Positions 1 to 6,192 of a stretch of 6,347 nucleotides of DNA are shown in pieces. The stretch spans positions 1-6,347 of the forward strand of contig CALEOQ010000337.1 of the NCBI GenBank assembly GCA_937910255.1. Direction: 5' to 3'. The notes beneath the pieces were generated by a model. That model made no database searches, was not told the DNA's origin, and saw only the letters and a list, made by a program, of their open reading frames with translations. Origin of the DNA: an uncultured Caulobacteraceae bacterium (lineage in GTDB: Bacteria > Pseudomonadota > Alphaproteobacteria > Caulobacterales > Caulobacteraceae). Both the position numbers and the translations under genes were made by a program. Positions within the stretch are counted from its first letter, which is position 1. Every line of letters begins with the position of its first letter.

Positions 1-55
1 GACGGCATACGAGAGTACGACGTGACTGGAGTTCAGACGTGTGCTCTTCCGAACT
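1..55 (+). other. Illumina P7/index adapter contamination
   Basis: The first bases match the Illumina P7 flow-cell sequence (GACGGCATACGAGA), then about seven index-region bases, then the read-2 primer beginning GTGACTGGAGTTCAG and running to CTCTTCCG. The last five adapter bases (GATCT) appear as GAACT at 51-55, one mismatch. This is library DNA, not genome. It supplies an in-frame GTG at 39 that falsely lengthens the acyltransferase gene. The match is from memory of the adapter, but it is long and nearly exact. Confidence 0.97.
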
Positions 56-62
56 GGGACAA

Positions 63-1028
63 ATGGGCAAGCACTACACTGATCTAGACGGCATGCGCGG
101 CATCCTTGCCGTTGTGGTCATGCTGTACCATTACGGACTGAACACCCTGCTTGAGAAGCTATCGGCCGGAGCGATTCGGGCAGGTGAATGGGGTCTATGC
201 GTTGACTTCTTCTTCCTTCTCAGCGGTTTTGTTCTAGCTCTCTCGTTCAATCGAGAGCTGCCGAACTTAGCAGCTTATGCTGAGAAGCGTGTTCGTCGCC
301 TTGCTCCTGCGTTTCTACTCACAACGATCTGGGTGTTGTTGATCCCAGGTCAGTCAGCCGACTTGCTGGAGTTGGCCGCGAACGGAGCGATGGTCCAGTC
401 GCTCTTTAATATCCGGTCCATCAACTATCCCGGCTGGAGTGTTCCCTTTGAACTCGTGGTTCCGGCGGTCGGGCTGGCAATGTGGTCGGTGTTTATGCGG
501 CGACCAGTTATCGTCTTCAGTGGTGCGATGATCGTCGGGGCCGCTGCCGCCTATCTGCTCGTCCTCGGTCATGACATCCCATGGCTGCGGGCCACTAGCG
601 GCATATGGGGCGGCTTTGCTCTCTTCGAGCTACGCCACCGCGTCCCGAGTTTTAAGCACCCAGGGTTCGTGGCCCTGGTGCTCCTCACTGCATGCATTTT
701 GGTGATGCTTTTCGCGAAGACGCTGCCCGCGCTCGCAATGCTGTTCCTGCCAGTGGCGGCGATGACCGTCGCTGTTGGCGCCAGAGGGCGCACGGTCCTA
801 TCGACCCAGCCCTTCCAAGCGGTTGGTCGATGGTCCTACGGAATCTACCTCGTTCACGTGCCGGTTCTTCTGACCGCAGCGCTCCTTTTGGGCACTGCGG
901 ATGGCGTCGCCACCAAGCTCGGCATGGCCGTGGTCACGATCATGTTGGCTGGATTGCTATATCGGTTCATTGAAGTGCCGCTTATGGGCCGCCGTCGCCC
1001 AGCCGGGCACGCCGCTCCCGCAGCCTAA
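63..1028 (+). CDS. Acyltransferase-3 family integral membrane protein
   Basis: Probable membrane O-acyltransferase of the acyltransferase-3 (OafA/NodX-like) family, which transfers acetyl or other acyl groups to sugars of surface polysaccharides or similar acceptors; the substrate cannot be told. From the ATG at 63 it is 321 residues. The family N-terminal signature LDGMRG (8-13) is followed by the conserved His23 in LYHY, then VDFFFLLSGF (47-56), the basic RVRRLAP (76-82), PGWSVPFE (123-130), SYGIYLVH (258-265) and YRFIEVP (300-306). Repeated hydrophobic segments between these suggest about eight to ten membrane spans. The reading frame extends to a GTG at 39, but that codon lies in adapter, so the added residues are false. 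ATG 63 puts the signature at the usual distance from the N-terminus. The upstream ribosome site is lost at the contig edge, so a slightly earlier native start is possible. It is slightly short for the family but appears complete. No functional link to the transfer genes is visible. Confidence 0.88.
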   Translation: MGKHYTDLDGMRGILAVVVMLYHYGLNTLLEKLSAGAIRAGEWGLCVDFFFLLSGFVLALSFNRELPNLAAYAEKRVRRLAPAFLLTTIWVLLIPGQSADLLELAANGAMVQSLFNIRSINYPGWSVPFELVVPAVGLAMWSVFMRRPVIVFSGAMIVGAAAAYLLVLGHDIPWLRATSGIWGGFALFELRHRVPSFKHPGFVALVLLTACILVMLFAKTLPALAMLFLPVAAMTVAVGARGRTVLSTQPFQAVGRWSYGIYLVHVPVLLTAALLLGTADGVATKLGMAVVTIMLAGLLYRFIEVPLMGRRRPAGHAAPAA

Positions 1029-1134
1029 GTGTTCAGTCCCGAGGCCAAGTGGATCGGATTTAGCTGGAAGCGGTCCGGCTCGTCGGCCCAGGCTGTACAG
1101 ATTGATCCTCCCTCGTTTTGGTGGACACCCATGC

Positions 1135-1199
1135 TAGCTTTTCGGAGCTAAGACGAGCTTGAAGGCGGTCAAGCCCGGCCTGTGGGGTTAGACCGGGGC
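1135..1199. terminator. Weak inverted repeats in the convergent gap
   Basis: Two small inverted repeats lie between the convergent acyltransferase and sfsA genes: TAGCT/AGCTA with a six-base loop (1135-1150), and a bulged stem GCCCGG/CCGGGGC (1173-1178 with 1193-1199). Their place between two converging stop codons suits bidirectional termination. Neither is followed by a clear T-run on either strand, so this is only a weak candidate. Confidence 0.22.
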
Positions 1200-1210
1200 A
1201 GAAGGCTGCC

Positions 1211-1984
1211 TCAGCGGCGCCAGTCGATCCGGCGGGTCAGTCGTATCCCGGTGATTGAAAGATCACAGGCATAAGCGAGCACTTCCATGCCAGCGTCGGC
1301 AGTCCTCTCCAGTCCATCCGAAAACGCTGGATCCAGATCTCGGCAAGCGGAAAACGCGTCGCAATCTGCGCGCTGGACCACGAAAAGCACGACGGCGCGA
1401 TCGCCCTCGTTGGCCATCGCCTTGAGTTCGTGCAGGTGCTTCAATGACCGCGCGGCGACGCAGTCGGGAAACTCGGCAAGCCCCGGGGTCCTCATGAGGT
1501 GGACGTTCTTTACCTCTAGCCACACCCTATGGTCAGGCTTGAGGGGTGGCTCGGAATTGCGAGGGCTAGTCTGGCCTTCGTGCCATGATCGCGGATACGT
1601 CTTGTCGTCGCCGTCCTCCAGCAGGAAGTCGATCCGGCTCGCAACGCCATACTTCACCTCTCGACGACAGAGACCGTAGCCGCACAGTTCTGAAATGGCA
1701 CCGGCCGCCAGCGCCTCAGCAACAATGCGGTTGGGGTGCATTGTGTTGACGCCTACGAGACCTCCCTCAACCTCTACAAGCTCAAGGGTATAGGCGAGCT
1801 TCCGCTTCGGATCTGGTGATTGCGACACCCAGACGGGCAGGCCAGGCAAGTTCAGACCTAACATCGCCCCGGGGTTGGGGCAGTGAGCGGTGATCAAGGC
1901 GCCATCGTCGAGCTCAATGTTGGCGAGGAAGCGCTTGTAGCGCTGGATGAGCCGGCCGCGCTGTAGCGGAGAGGGGAAGTCCAT
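1211..1984 (-). CDS. sfsA: SfsA family protein (PD-(D/E)xK nuclease fold), with an internal insertion
   Basis: Member of the SfsA family, named for sugar fermentation stimulation in E. coli. Family members pair an OB-like N-terminal part with a PD-(D/E)xK nuclease-like core; the cellular role is poorly settled, and DNA binding has been reported. The chosen start (codon 1982-1984) gives 257 residues and begins MDFPSPLQRGRLIQRYKRFL, close to the start of E. coli SfsA. An AGGA lies about ten bases upstream. The frame stays open to a TTG at 2062, but those 26 extra residues have no family match. Visible features are AHCPNPG (33-39), PKRKLAYT (59-66), RIDF (117-120, Asp119), LEVKN (156-160, Glu157 and Lys159) and GLAEFPD (168-174). 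The Asp...Glu-x-Lys core is intact. Between RIDF and LEVKN lie about two dozen more residues than in E. coli SfsA (roughly 124-152, polar and Pro-rich). The gene is divergent from the mob genes. Confidence 0.9.
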   Translation of the reverse strand: MDFPSPLQRGRLIQRYKRFLANIELDDGALITAHCPNPGAMLGLNLPGLPVWVSQSPDPKRKLAYTLELVEVEGGLVGVNTMHPNRIVAEALAAGAISELCGYGLCRREVKYGVASRIDFLLEDGDDKTYPRSWHEGQTSPRNSEPPLKPDHRVWLEVKNVHLMRTPGLAEFPDCVAARSLKHLHELKAMANEGDRAVVLFVVQRADCDAFSACRDLDPAFSDGLERTADAGMEVLAYACDLSITGIRLTRRIDWRR

Positions 1985-2096
1985 GCGCAAGAAATCCTGC
2001 CACCATTTGAGACCGCTGTCCCTGGGTTTCCAAGAGGCCATCCTGGCGAGTCCAGTCGGCAAACCTACCGATGGCGCAGGGCCGCGGTTAACTGAA

Positions 2097-2141
2097 GCCT
2101 ACGGACGGCCCGGTGAGGCCCCGCCTGACCGGCCCGTAGGC
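2097..2141. repeat. Strong imperfect inverted repeat (candidate oriT hairpin or operator)
   Basis: The arms pair as GCCTACG (2097-2103) with CGTAGGC (2135-2141), GGCC (2107-2110) with GGCC (2131-2134), GGT (2112-2114) with ACC (2128-2130), and AGG (2116-2118) with CCT (2124-2126), around a CCCCG loop. A three-base bulge (2104-2106), a one-base bulge (2111) and one G:G mismatch are the only defects: 17 pairs in 45 bases. It sits in the divergent gap 56 bases before the MobC-like start and has no T-run after it, so it is not a simple terminator. The position suits an oriT hairpin or an autoregulatory operator for a ribbon-helix-helix protein; that role is inference. Confidence 0.7.
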
Positions 2142-2181
2142 CTGAGGCGTGACAATGTTCCTAGAGCTCGCCTCGACAGCA

Positions 2182-2187
2182 AAGGAG
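2182..2187 (+). promoter_or_regulatory. Shine-Dalgarno site deciding the MobC-like start
   Basis: A full AAGGAG lies nine bases before the ATG at 2197. The upstream in-frame GTG (2149) and ATG (2155) have no comparable site, so this motif selects 2197 as the start. Confidence 0.8.
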
Positions 2188-2196
2188 TCCCAGCAG

Positions 2197-2553
2197 ATGG
2201 CTTCAGCCCACCGTATTCCAGTCAAGATAGCTGTCACGCGCGACGAATATAGGAAGTTGAGCGCTGAGGCTGCACGGATGGGCCTGTCCAACACCCGCTG
2301 GCTTCTCGCGCTGTTAAGGGCGCGCCTGTGCGCCAAACCAACCCTTGGGGCGCCTTATGATGTCGACCTGGCTGAAGCCTTGACGGAGTTGACGCGCATT
2401 GCGAGGGCGTTGACTCACATCTCCCAGCGCCAGGAGCCTGGCCGCTGTATGGAAGAGGTCGGCGCAATGGCTGCTGAGGTGAAGGCGGCCGTTGGAGATC
2501 TGCAGGCCCTAGTCAGGGGAAATCTCCAAGACCTGACCCGTGGCTCGTTCTGA
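2197..2553 (+). CDS. MobC-like relaxosome accessory protein (ribbon-helix-helix type)
   Basis: Probable small DNA-binding protein that helps the relaxase recognise and open oriT. It is 118 residues from the ATG chosen by the AAGGAG site. Residues 6-13 (RIPVKIAV) fit the short DNA-contacting strand of a ribbon-helix-helix protein. They are followed by two likely helices, 15-28 and 31-44 (LSNTRWLLALLRARL). A second block, ELTRIARALTHISQR (64-78), resembles the 'L-x-R-I-G-x-N-L-N-Q' helix typical of MobC/NikA-like proteins. The C-terminal third looks helical. The neighbouring relaxase begins inside its last codons (14-base overlap), which implies translational coupling and a shared role. The assignment rests on size, these two blocks and context, not on a diagnostic motif; a CopG-like repressor is the alternative. 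Confidence 0.7.
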   Translation: MASAHRIPVKIAVTRDEYRKLSAEAARMGLSNTRWLLALLRARLCAKPTLGAPYDVDLAEALTELTRIARALTHISQRQEPGRCMEEVGAMAAEVKAAVGDLQALVRGNLQDLTRGSF

Positions 2554-3571
2554 TTTCCGCCGCGAGCGGGGCTTCCAAGACACGGAGACGAGCGACCCGC
2601 TGAACAGGCGCAGTCCATTGGAGATCCTCAAGGCTCGTCCGCCGCTCACCGCGCCCCAGCGCCAGATGCTCTGGCGGTGGGTCAAAGGTGCGCCACAGGC
2701 CGTTCTGGTTGTTCCGCCGCCGCTCAAGACTGGCCCCCAGCTGACATCACATCCCAAATACATCACCCGAAGCGGCCATGAGCCCCTGCGGGATGAGTCA
2801 GGGCTGGACCTCAAAGGGGAAGCGTCTCTCAAGGAGCTGTCACAGGACTGGGCTTGTGTCGACGGTCTAGACAGCCGCCGGCGCAGCAATTCCCCCTTGG
2901 CACGGCGATTTGTTTTCAGTGGCCCCACTGGTGCGCCGGCTTCAGCGGTCGAACGCGCTACGGTTCATCTGCTGGCGCGGGCGATTGGGGCCGAACGGCC
3001 CTACGTCCACGTCACACACACCGATACCGACCACCCTCATGTGCATGCCGTGGTGCGGTGCCTTGGAAGCCAGCGGCGGAGACTCGCGCCGTCCATTACC
3101 GACATGGAACGCCTTAGGGAGCGCTTTGCAGAGGCGTTGCGCGAAGAAGGTGTTGAAGCCGACGCCAGCCCCCGCTGGGTGCGTGGCCTGGCTGGACGCG
3201 GGCCTTTGGCGAGTCATTGGAGGCTACAGCACGAGTTTGAGACCCTCGATGGTCCGGCGCCGCATTGGATGCGAACCCAGAGTCTTGAAGCCGCAAAGCT
3301 AGCGTTTTCCGGAGTTCCGCCTGACGCCAATCGGGAACTGAAGATCTTGGCTAGTCAGGGATCGATACGCAGGAGCTTTCTAGACCTCGCCCAGCGGCTC
3401 ACCGAGTCCCCCGAGGTAGAAGATCGACGCCTGGCGTCCGCAATCGAAGTCTTTGTGAGGCGTATGCCTCCGCCGGAGACCGAGAGGCTTCAACTGGCGC
3501 GCCGATTGAAGGCCGCCCATAGCCGTTCCAGGAAGCAATACGAAAGGGCAGAGCCGACCCGAGAGCGCTAA
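2540..3571 (+). CDS. VirD2/MobA-like relaxase (mobilization nuclease)
   Basis: Probable relaxase that nicks one strand at oriT through a tyrosine, stays bound to the 5' end and pilots the DNA to the coupling protein. It is 343 residues from a GTG at 2540. The hallmark metal-binding motif is HTDTDHPHVH (160-169), with His160, His167 and His169 as likely ligands. Before it comes the usual strand-helix block RRFVFSGPTG..PASAVERA (122-139), then RPYVHVTH. HPKYITRSG (71-79) offers Tyr74 as a candidate nicking tyrosine; this is inference, because many relaxases of this class use a tyrosine nearer the N-terminus. About 70 residues precede it with no recognised domain. The C-terminal part (from about 230) is charged and helical, without a primase or helicase domain. 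The GTG overlaps the accessory gene by 14 bases, and no strong ribosome site is seen immediately upstream, suggesting coupled translation. The gene runs convergent to the coupling-protein operon, which is less usual than a single operon. Confidence 0.85.
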   Translation: MARSDFRRERGFQDTETSDPLNRRSPLEILKARPPLTAPQRQMLWRWVKGAPQAVLVVPPPLKTGPQLTSHPKYITRSGHEPLRDESGLDLKGEASLKELSQDWACVDGLDSRRRSNSPLARRFVFSGPTGAPASAVERATVHLLARAIGAERPYVHVTHTDTDHPHVHAVVRCLGSQRRRLAPSITDMERLRERFAEALREEGVEADASPRWVRGLAGRGPLASHWRLQHEFETLDGPAPHWMRTQSLEAAKLAFSGVPPDANRELKILASQGSIRRSFLDLAQRLTESPEVEDRRLASAIEVFVRRMPPPETERLQLARRLKAAHSRSRKQYERAEPTRER

Positions 3572-3591
3572 GTGCAGACGCAGGAGGCGCC

Positions 3592-3629
3592 AAGTTGGGC
3601 CCGGCCATTTTGGTCCAAAAGGACAACTT
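3592..3629. repeat. Nested palindromes between convergent transfer genes
   Basis: An outer inverted repeat AAGTTG (3592-3597) / CAACTT (3624-3629) encloses a perfect 13-base palindrome, TTTTGG-T-CCAAAA (3608-3620), and an alternative stem GTCC-AAAA-GGAC (3613-3624). It lies just past the relaxase stop and at the stop of the opposing LPD7-like gene, so a two-way terminator is the simplest reading. The A/T-rich arms of the inner palindrome give short T-runs on both strands. A protein-binding site is possible. Confidence 0.45.
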
Positions 3630-4286
3630 AACGTTCCCGGTCAGGCCGCCGACGAAGCCTTGCGATGTCCAGTGGCGCGCGTAGGTGACCGCTCAGCTCG
3701 AGCTGGTCGTGCCGCATTCGCGCCTGCTCCAGAATCTGGGCGCGCGATATTGGATCGGCCACGCGCGCAGCGGCCAGGTTTGGATGACCCGCAGCGGCGC
3801 CCATGCCGCGAGGGCTCGCTCGTGGAGGGGGCGCAGATGCTCCGAGGCGCGGGTGGCCGCCGCCTCTGGATCCAGTCGGTCCGACCCGGTCTGGGCTTGC
3901 TCCGCACGGCGCCGGGCACGCTCGGCGTGATCTCTTTGCGTGGGACGATAACCCACGACATCGAGACTAGGGGCCGTTCCCGATAGCCAGGCTTCACGGC
4001 GAAACTTCGCCTCGCCGCGAACCTCCAAGGTTGTCCAGCTCCGCTTCTGGGCGATGATGCTCGTGTCAGCCACTGTGCGCCTATCGCTCCGATCGGTGCG
4101 AAGGGCGCGGCCATAGTCGCGGATGACCGGACGGAGGGTCTGCCGGTCAGGATAAGACCCAAGGCCTGGGCCGCCGCGACCATCGACATAATACCGAGGC
4201 AGGAGCTCGGGCGGCACATCGGCGCAGATGGCGGCGCGTTTTCGGCTAACCGCGATCAGCATATTTGGCGCCTCAACCACGGCCAT
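3628..4286 (-). pseudogene. LPD7-like conjugation-associated protein, frameshifted
   Basis: Reads as a protein with a 'large polyvalent protein-associated domain 7' (LPD7), often found fused to or near relaxases; its exact job is unknown. The ATG at 4284-4286 has AGGGAG six bases upstream and overlaps the coupling-protein stop by 14 bases, so the two are likely co-translated. Residues 31-35 (RYYVD), 56-63 (IRDYGRAL), 78-101 (a trp-containing helix and EVRGEAKFRREAWL) and 109-116 (DVVGYRPT) carry the domain-like pattern; 118-161 look helical and Arg/Glu/Ala-rich. After Ala161 (3804-3806) the open frame turns into an unnatural W/R-rich tail ending at 3693. Re-reading one base at 3804 restores a convincing frame: MGAAAGHPNLAAARVADP, then ILEQARMRHDQLEL, ending in RRRPDRER with a TAA at 3628. 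The repaired product would have 219 residues. A single-base deletion in the genome, a sequencing error, or less likely programmed frameshifting could explain it. Confidence 0.7.
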
Positions 4287-6126
4287 AAGAGGCTCCCTGA
4301 GCGCGCGCGCGAGATTTCTCTAGATAGGCCAGGCTCCAGCGGGTCCATTCCTCCTCGCTCGCGTCGGCTGTCGGCGGGGGGTGGTATCCGGCTTCCGCCG
4401 TCGCTGCGCACATCTCGTCGGCCTCAGCGGCTGTGTCGATCTCAGCGTCGAACGCCTGAGGTGCGGCCTCGCCGACATCGAACGGGGCGATCTGCGGGGG
4501 CGGCGTCAAGCGCTCCAAAAAAGCGCGCTCGCGCCAGTAGGTGATTTTTCGCGCCTTCACCGGCGGAAGGCCGCTCCGAAGCACGATCATCTGGTCATTC
4601 GGCAGCTGCAATAGCTCTTGGGGCAGCATCAGCGCACGCTTTTGGAGGGACTCGCTTTGGCTCCTGCGGCCTGAGGAAAAACCAGCCGGCCGGCTTCGGG
4701 TCTTCGACGGCAGGCCGTAGAAGCCCAGACGCTCAGACAATCGTCGCGCGACATCGATGTCCTTCGGCGCAAAAACGACTTCGACGCCGCAATTGCTGAT
4801 GATCTCGTCGGCGAGATCGGCGCCGTACAGCCCGCGCAACTGTGAAGGGCTCTGTAGGACCGACATCAGTCGCAGACCGTATCCCGCCGCATAGGAAAAG
4901 GCGTGCGCGAGCACCTTGGCTTGGCCAAGTCGGGCGAACTCATCGAGAATAATCAGAACAGGGTAGGGCTCATCGGCGCCTGGCGGCCGCCTGGTGTTGA
5001 GGTCCACCAACTGTTGGAAGAAGAGGTTGTAGAGGGGGGCGAGGCGCGAGAGGTTGTCCGGCGACGTTCCCAGATAAATGGATATCCGTTGGCGCTTGAG
5101 GTCGGCGAGGCTGAAATCGCTCACCTCGGTGGCCGCACATACCCGAGGATGAATCCATAATCCCATCTTGGCCGTGATGGTTTGTTTGATCGAGGCGAAG
5201 GTGTTGTCGGAGGCTGAGCAGAAGTCAGACAGCGCTTGAACTGTGCTGGGCCATAGGGGCCGGCCGTCTGCGGCCCGTGCGCCGATCACCTGGGGCAGAC
5301 GTCGCCGTGGGTCGCCCCGCGAGAGCTCGGCATAGATGCTCCCCAAGCTGAAGGGCAGCGAAGGGTCCAGCTGAGCCACATAGGCGCCGACGCCAATGAA
5401 GCCAGTCCGGGCTGCTTCGGCCCAGAAGGGATCGGCGTGCTCGGCGGTGGGAAAGAGCATGGCCGCAATTTTCTGCAGCTCATCAATGACCCTGAAGGGA
5501 TCATCCCGCGGCACATGACCTAAGGGATTAAAACGTGCTGTGCGCCCCTCCGGGTCAAGGGGATCAAACATCAGGACCCGCTGGCCATGAGCTGCCCGAA
5601 AGCCGGCCGTCGCCGTCCAGTTTTCGCGTTTTACGTCCAGAACAACAACTGAATGGGGCCAGCTCAGCAGGTTGGGGATGACTACGCCCACGCCCTTGCC
5701 CGACCGCGTGGGCGCCGCCAGCAGCACATGTTCGTCGCCGCCAAAGACAAGCAGACGCCCGGCATGCCGGCCAAGGATTATGCCGGACTTGCCCCGCAGG
5801 CCCGCAGCGGCGATCTCGCCCTCTCGCGCCCATCGCGCCGCGCCGTGGGGCGGTGTGGCTTTGCGTAGGAGCATGACCGCTCCGCCGCCCAAGCCGGTGG
5901 CGGCGCTCAGGAGCCCTAGACCAAACCAGCGCTGGAATTCAGGGTCGTCCCGATGACGCCACCCCCAGTCGGTAGCGGCGAGGATATCAAGATCAGCCTC
6001 CAAGCGACCAAGCCCAGCCATAGCCACAAGAAGCGCAAGGCCGCCAACCAAGGCGAGGCAGAGCCCCATGGCTCCCGCCGCCACAAGCGCTCTAAGAGGC
6101 CAAGGGCTTTGCGCGATCAGGCTCAT
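4273..6126 (-). CDS. traG: VirD4/TraG-type conjugal transfer coupling protein
   Basis: Type IV coupling protein: a membrane ATPase that links the relaxase-DNA complex to the type IV secretion channel. From the chosen ATG (6124-6126) it has 617 residues. Two N-terminal membrane segments lie at about 11-38 and 67-88, then a cytoplasmic ATPase. Walker A is APTRSGKGVG (138-147, Lys143), followed by VVLDVKRENW (161-170). Walker B is LIILDEFARLG (391-401), with the family blocks RISIYLGTSPDNLSRLAPLY (347-366) and LQSPSQLRGLYG (424-435). The acidic, Pro-rich C-terminus (from about 545) may contact substrate proteins. The start is set by a TGAGG six bases upstream. A longer open frame to 6330 is false, because everything beyond 6192 is adapter and homopolymer; an ATG at 6156 is possible but has no ribosome site. 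The gene overlaps the unknown upstream gene by 35 bases and the LPD7-like gene by 14, indicating one operon. No channel genes follow within the window. Confidence 0.93.
   Translation of the reverse strand: MSLIAQSPWPLRALVAAGAMGLCLALVGGLALLVAMAGLGRLEADLDILAATDWGWRHRDDPEFQRWFGLGLLSAATGLGGGAVMLLRKATPPHGAARWAREGEIAAAGLRGKSGIILGRHAGRLLVFGGDEHVLLAAPTRSGKGVGVVIPNLLSWPHSVVVLDVKRENWTATAGFRAAHGQRVLMFDPLDPEGRTARFNPLGHVPRDDPFRVIDELQKIAAMLFPTAEHADPFWAEAARTGFIGVGAYVAQLDPSLPFSLGSIYAELSRGDPRRRLPQVIGARAADGRPLWPSTVQALSDFCSASDNTFASIKQTITAKMGLWIHPRVCAATEVSDFSLADLKRQRISIYLGTSPDNLSRLAPLYNLFFQQLVDLNTRRPPGADEPYPVLIILDEFARLGQAKVLAHAFSYAAGYGLRLMSVLQSPSQLRGLYGADLADEIISNCGVEVVFAPKDIDVARRLSERLGFYGLPSKTRSRPAGFSSGRRSQSESLQKRALMLPQELLQLPNDQMIVLRSGLPPVKARKITYWRERAFLERLTPPPQIAPFDVGEAAPQAFDAEIDTAAEADEMCAATAEAGYHPPPTADASEEEWTRWSLAYLEKSRARAQGASYGRG
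4293..4298 (-). promoter_or_regulatory. Shine-Dalgarno site of the LPD7-like gene
   Basis: On the minus strand AGGGAG stands six bases before the ATG at 4286, inside the 3' end of the coupling-protein gene. It supports this start and reinitiation after the overlapping upstream stop. Confidence 0.65.
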
Positions 6127-6192
6127 ACCAGACCTCAGTGACGCGAAAGACCCCATTGGATCGCTTGAGCTGGACGACGATATCGACCAGCC
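6092..6192 (-). CDS. C-terminal fragment of an unidentified gene upstream of the coupling protein
   Basis: On the minus strand the genuine sequence from 6192 reads as 32 codons ending in TAG at 6092-6094: LVDIVVQLKRSNGVF, then RVTEVWYEPDRAKPLAS. Alternating hydrophobic and charged residues suggest two or three beta strands. The fragment is cut by the adapter at 6193, so its N-terminal part is missing. It overlaps the coupling-protein start by 35 bases. I do not recognise the family. The reading frame continues into adapter and yields a nonsense N-terminus that must be ignored. It could be a chance open frame, but the tidy composition and the overlapping-gene style of this operon favour a real gene end. 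Confidence 0.5.
6133..6137 (-). promoter_or_regulatory. Shine-Dalgarno site deciding the coupling-protein start
   Basis: TGAGG on the minus strand ends six bases before the ATG at 6126, within the last codons of the upstream fragment. The alternative ATG at 6156 has no such site. Confidence 0.65.

Noticed and set aside
39..62. GTG start at 39 extending the acyltransferase
   Set aside because: The codon lies inside the read-2 primer adapter, so the added residues are not genomic.
1287..1679. 130-residue open frame on the + strand within sfsA
   Set aside because: Ser/Arg-rich antisense shadow of the well-conserved SfsA frame.
1985..2062. 26-residue N-terminal extension of SfsA from a TTG at 2062
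   Set aside because: The family start matches the ATG at 1984, which has a plausible AGGA upstream; the extension shows no family similarity.
2149..2196. GTG 2149 or ATG 2155 as start of the MobC-like gene
   Set aside because: The AAGGAG at 2182-2187 points to the ATG at 2197, where the ribbon-helix-helix-like region begins.
2509..2928. 139-residue open frame on the minus strand opposite the relaxase
   Set aside because: Antisense shadow in high-GC DNA; the + strand frame carries clear relaxase motifs, and the antisense protein has low-complexity composition.
3641..4219. 192-residue open frame on the minus strand overlapping the LPD7-like gene
   Set aside because: Arg/Pro/Ser-rich shadow frame with no domain pattern; the gene is read in the 4286 frame and, after the shift, in the third frame.
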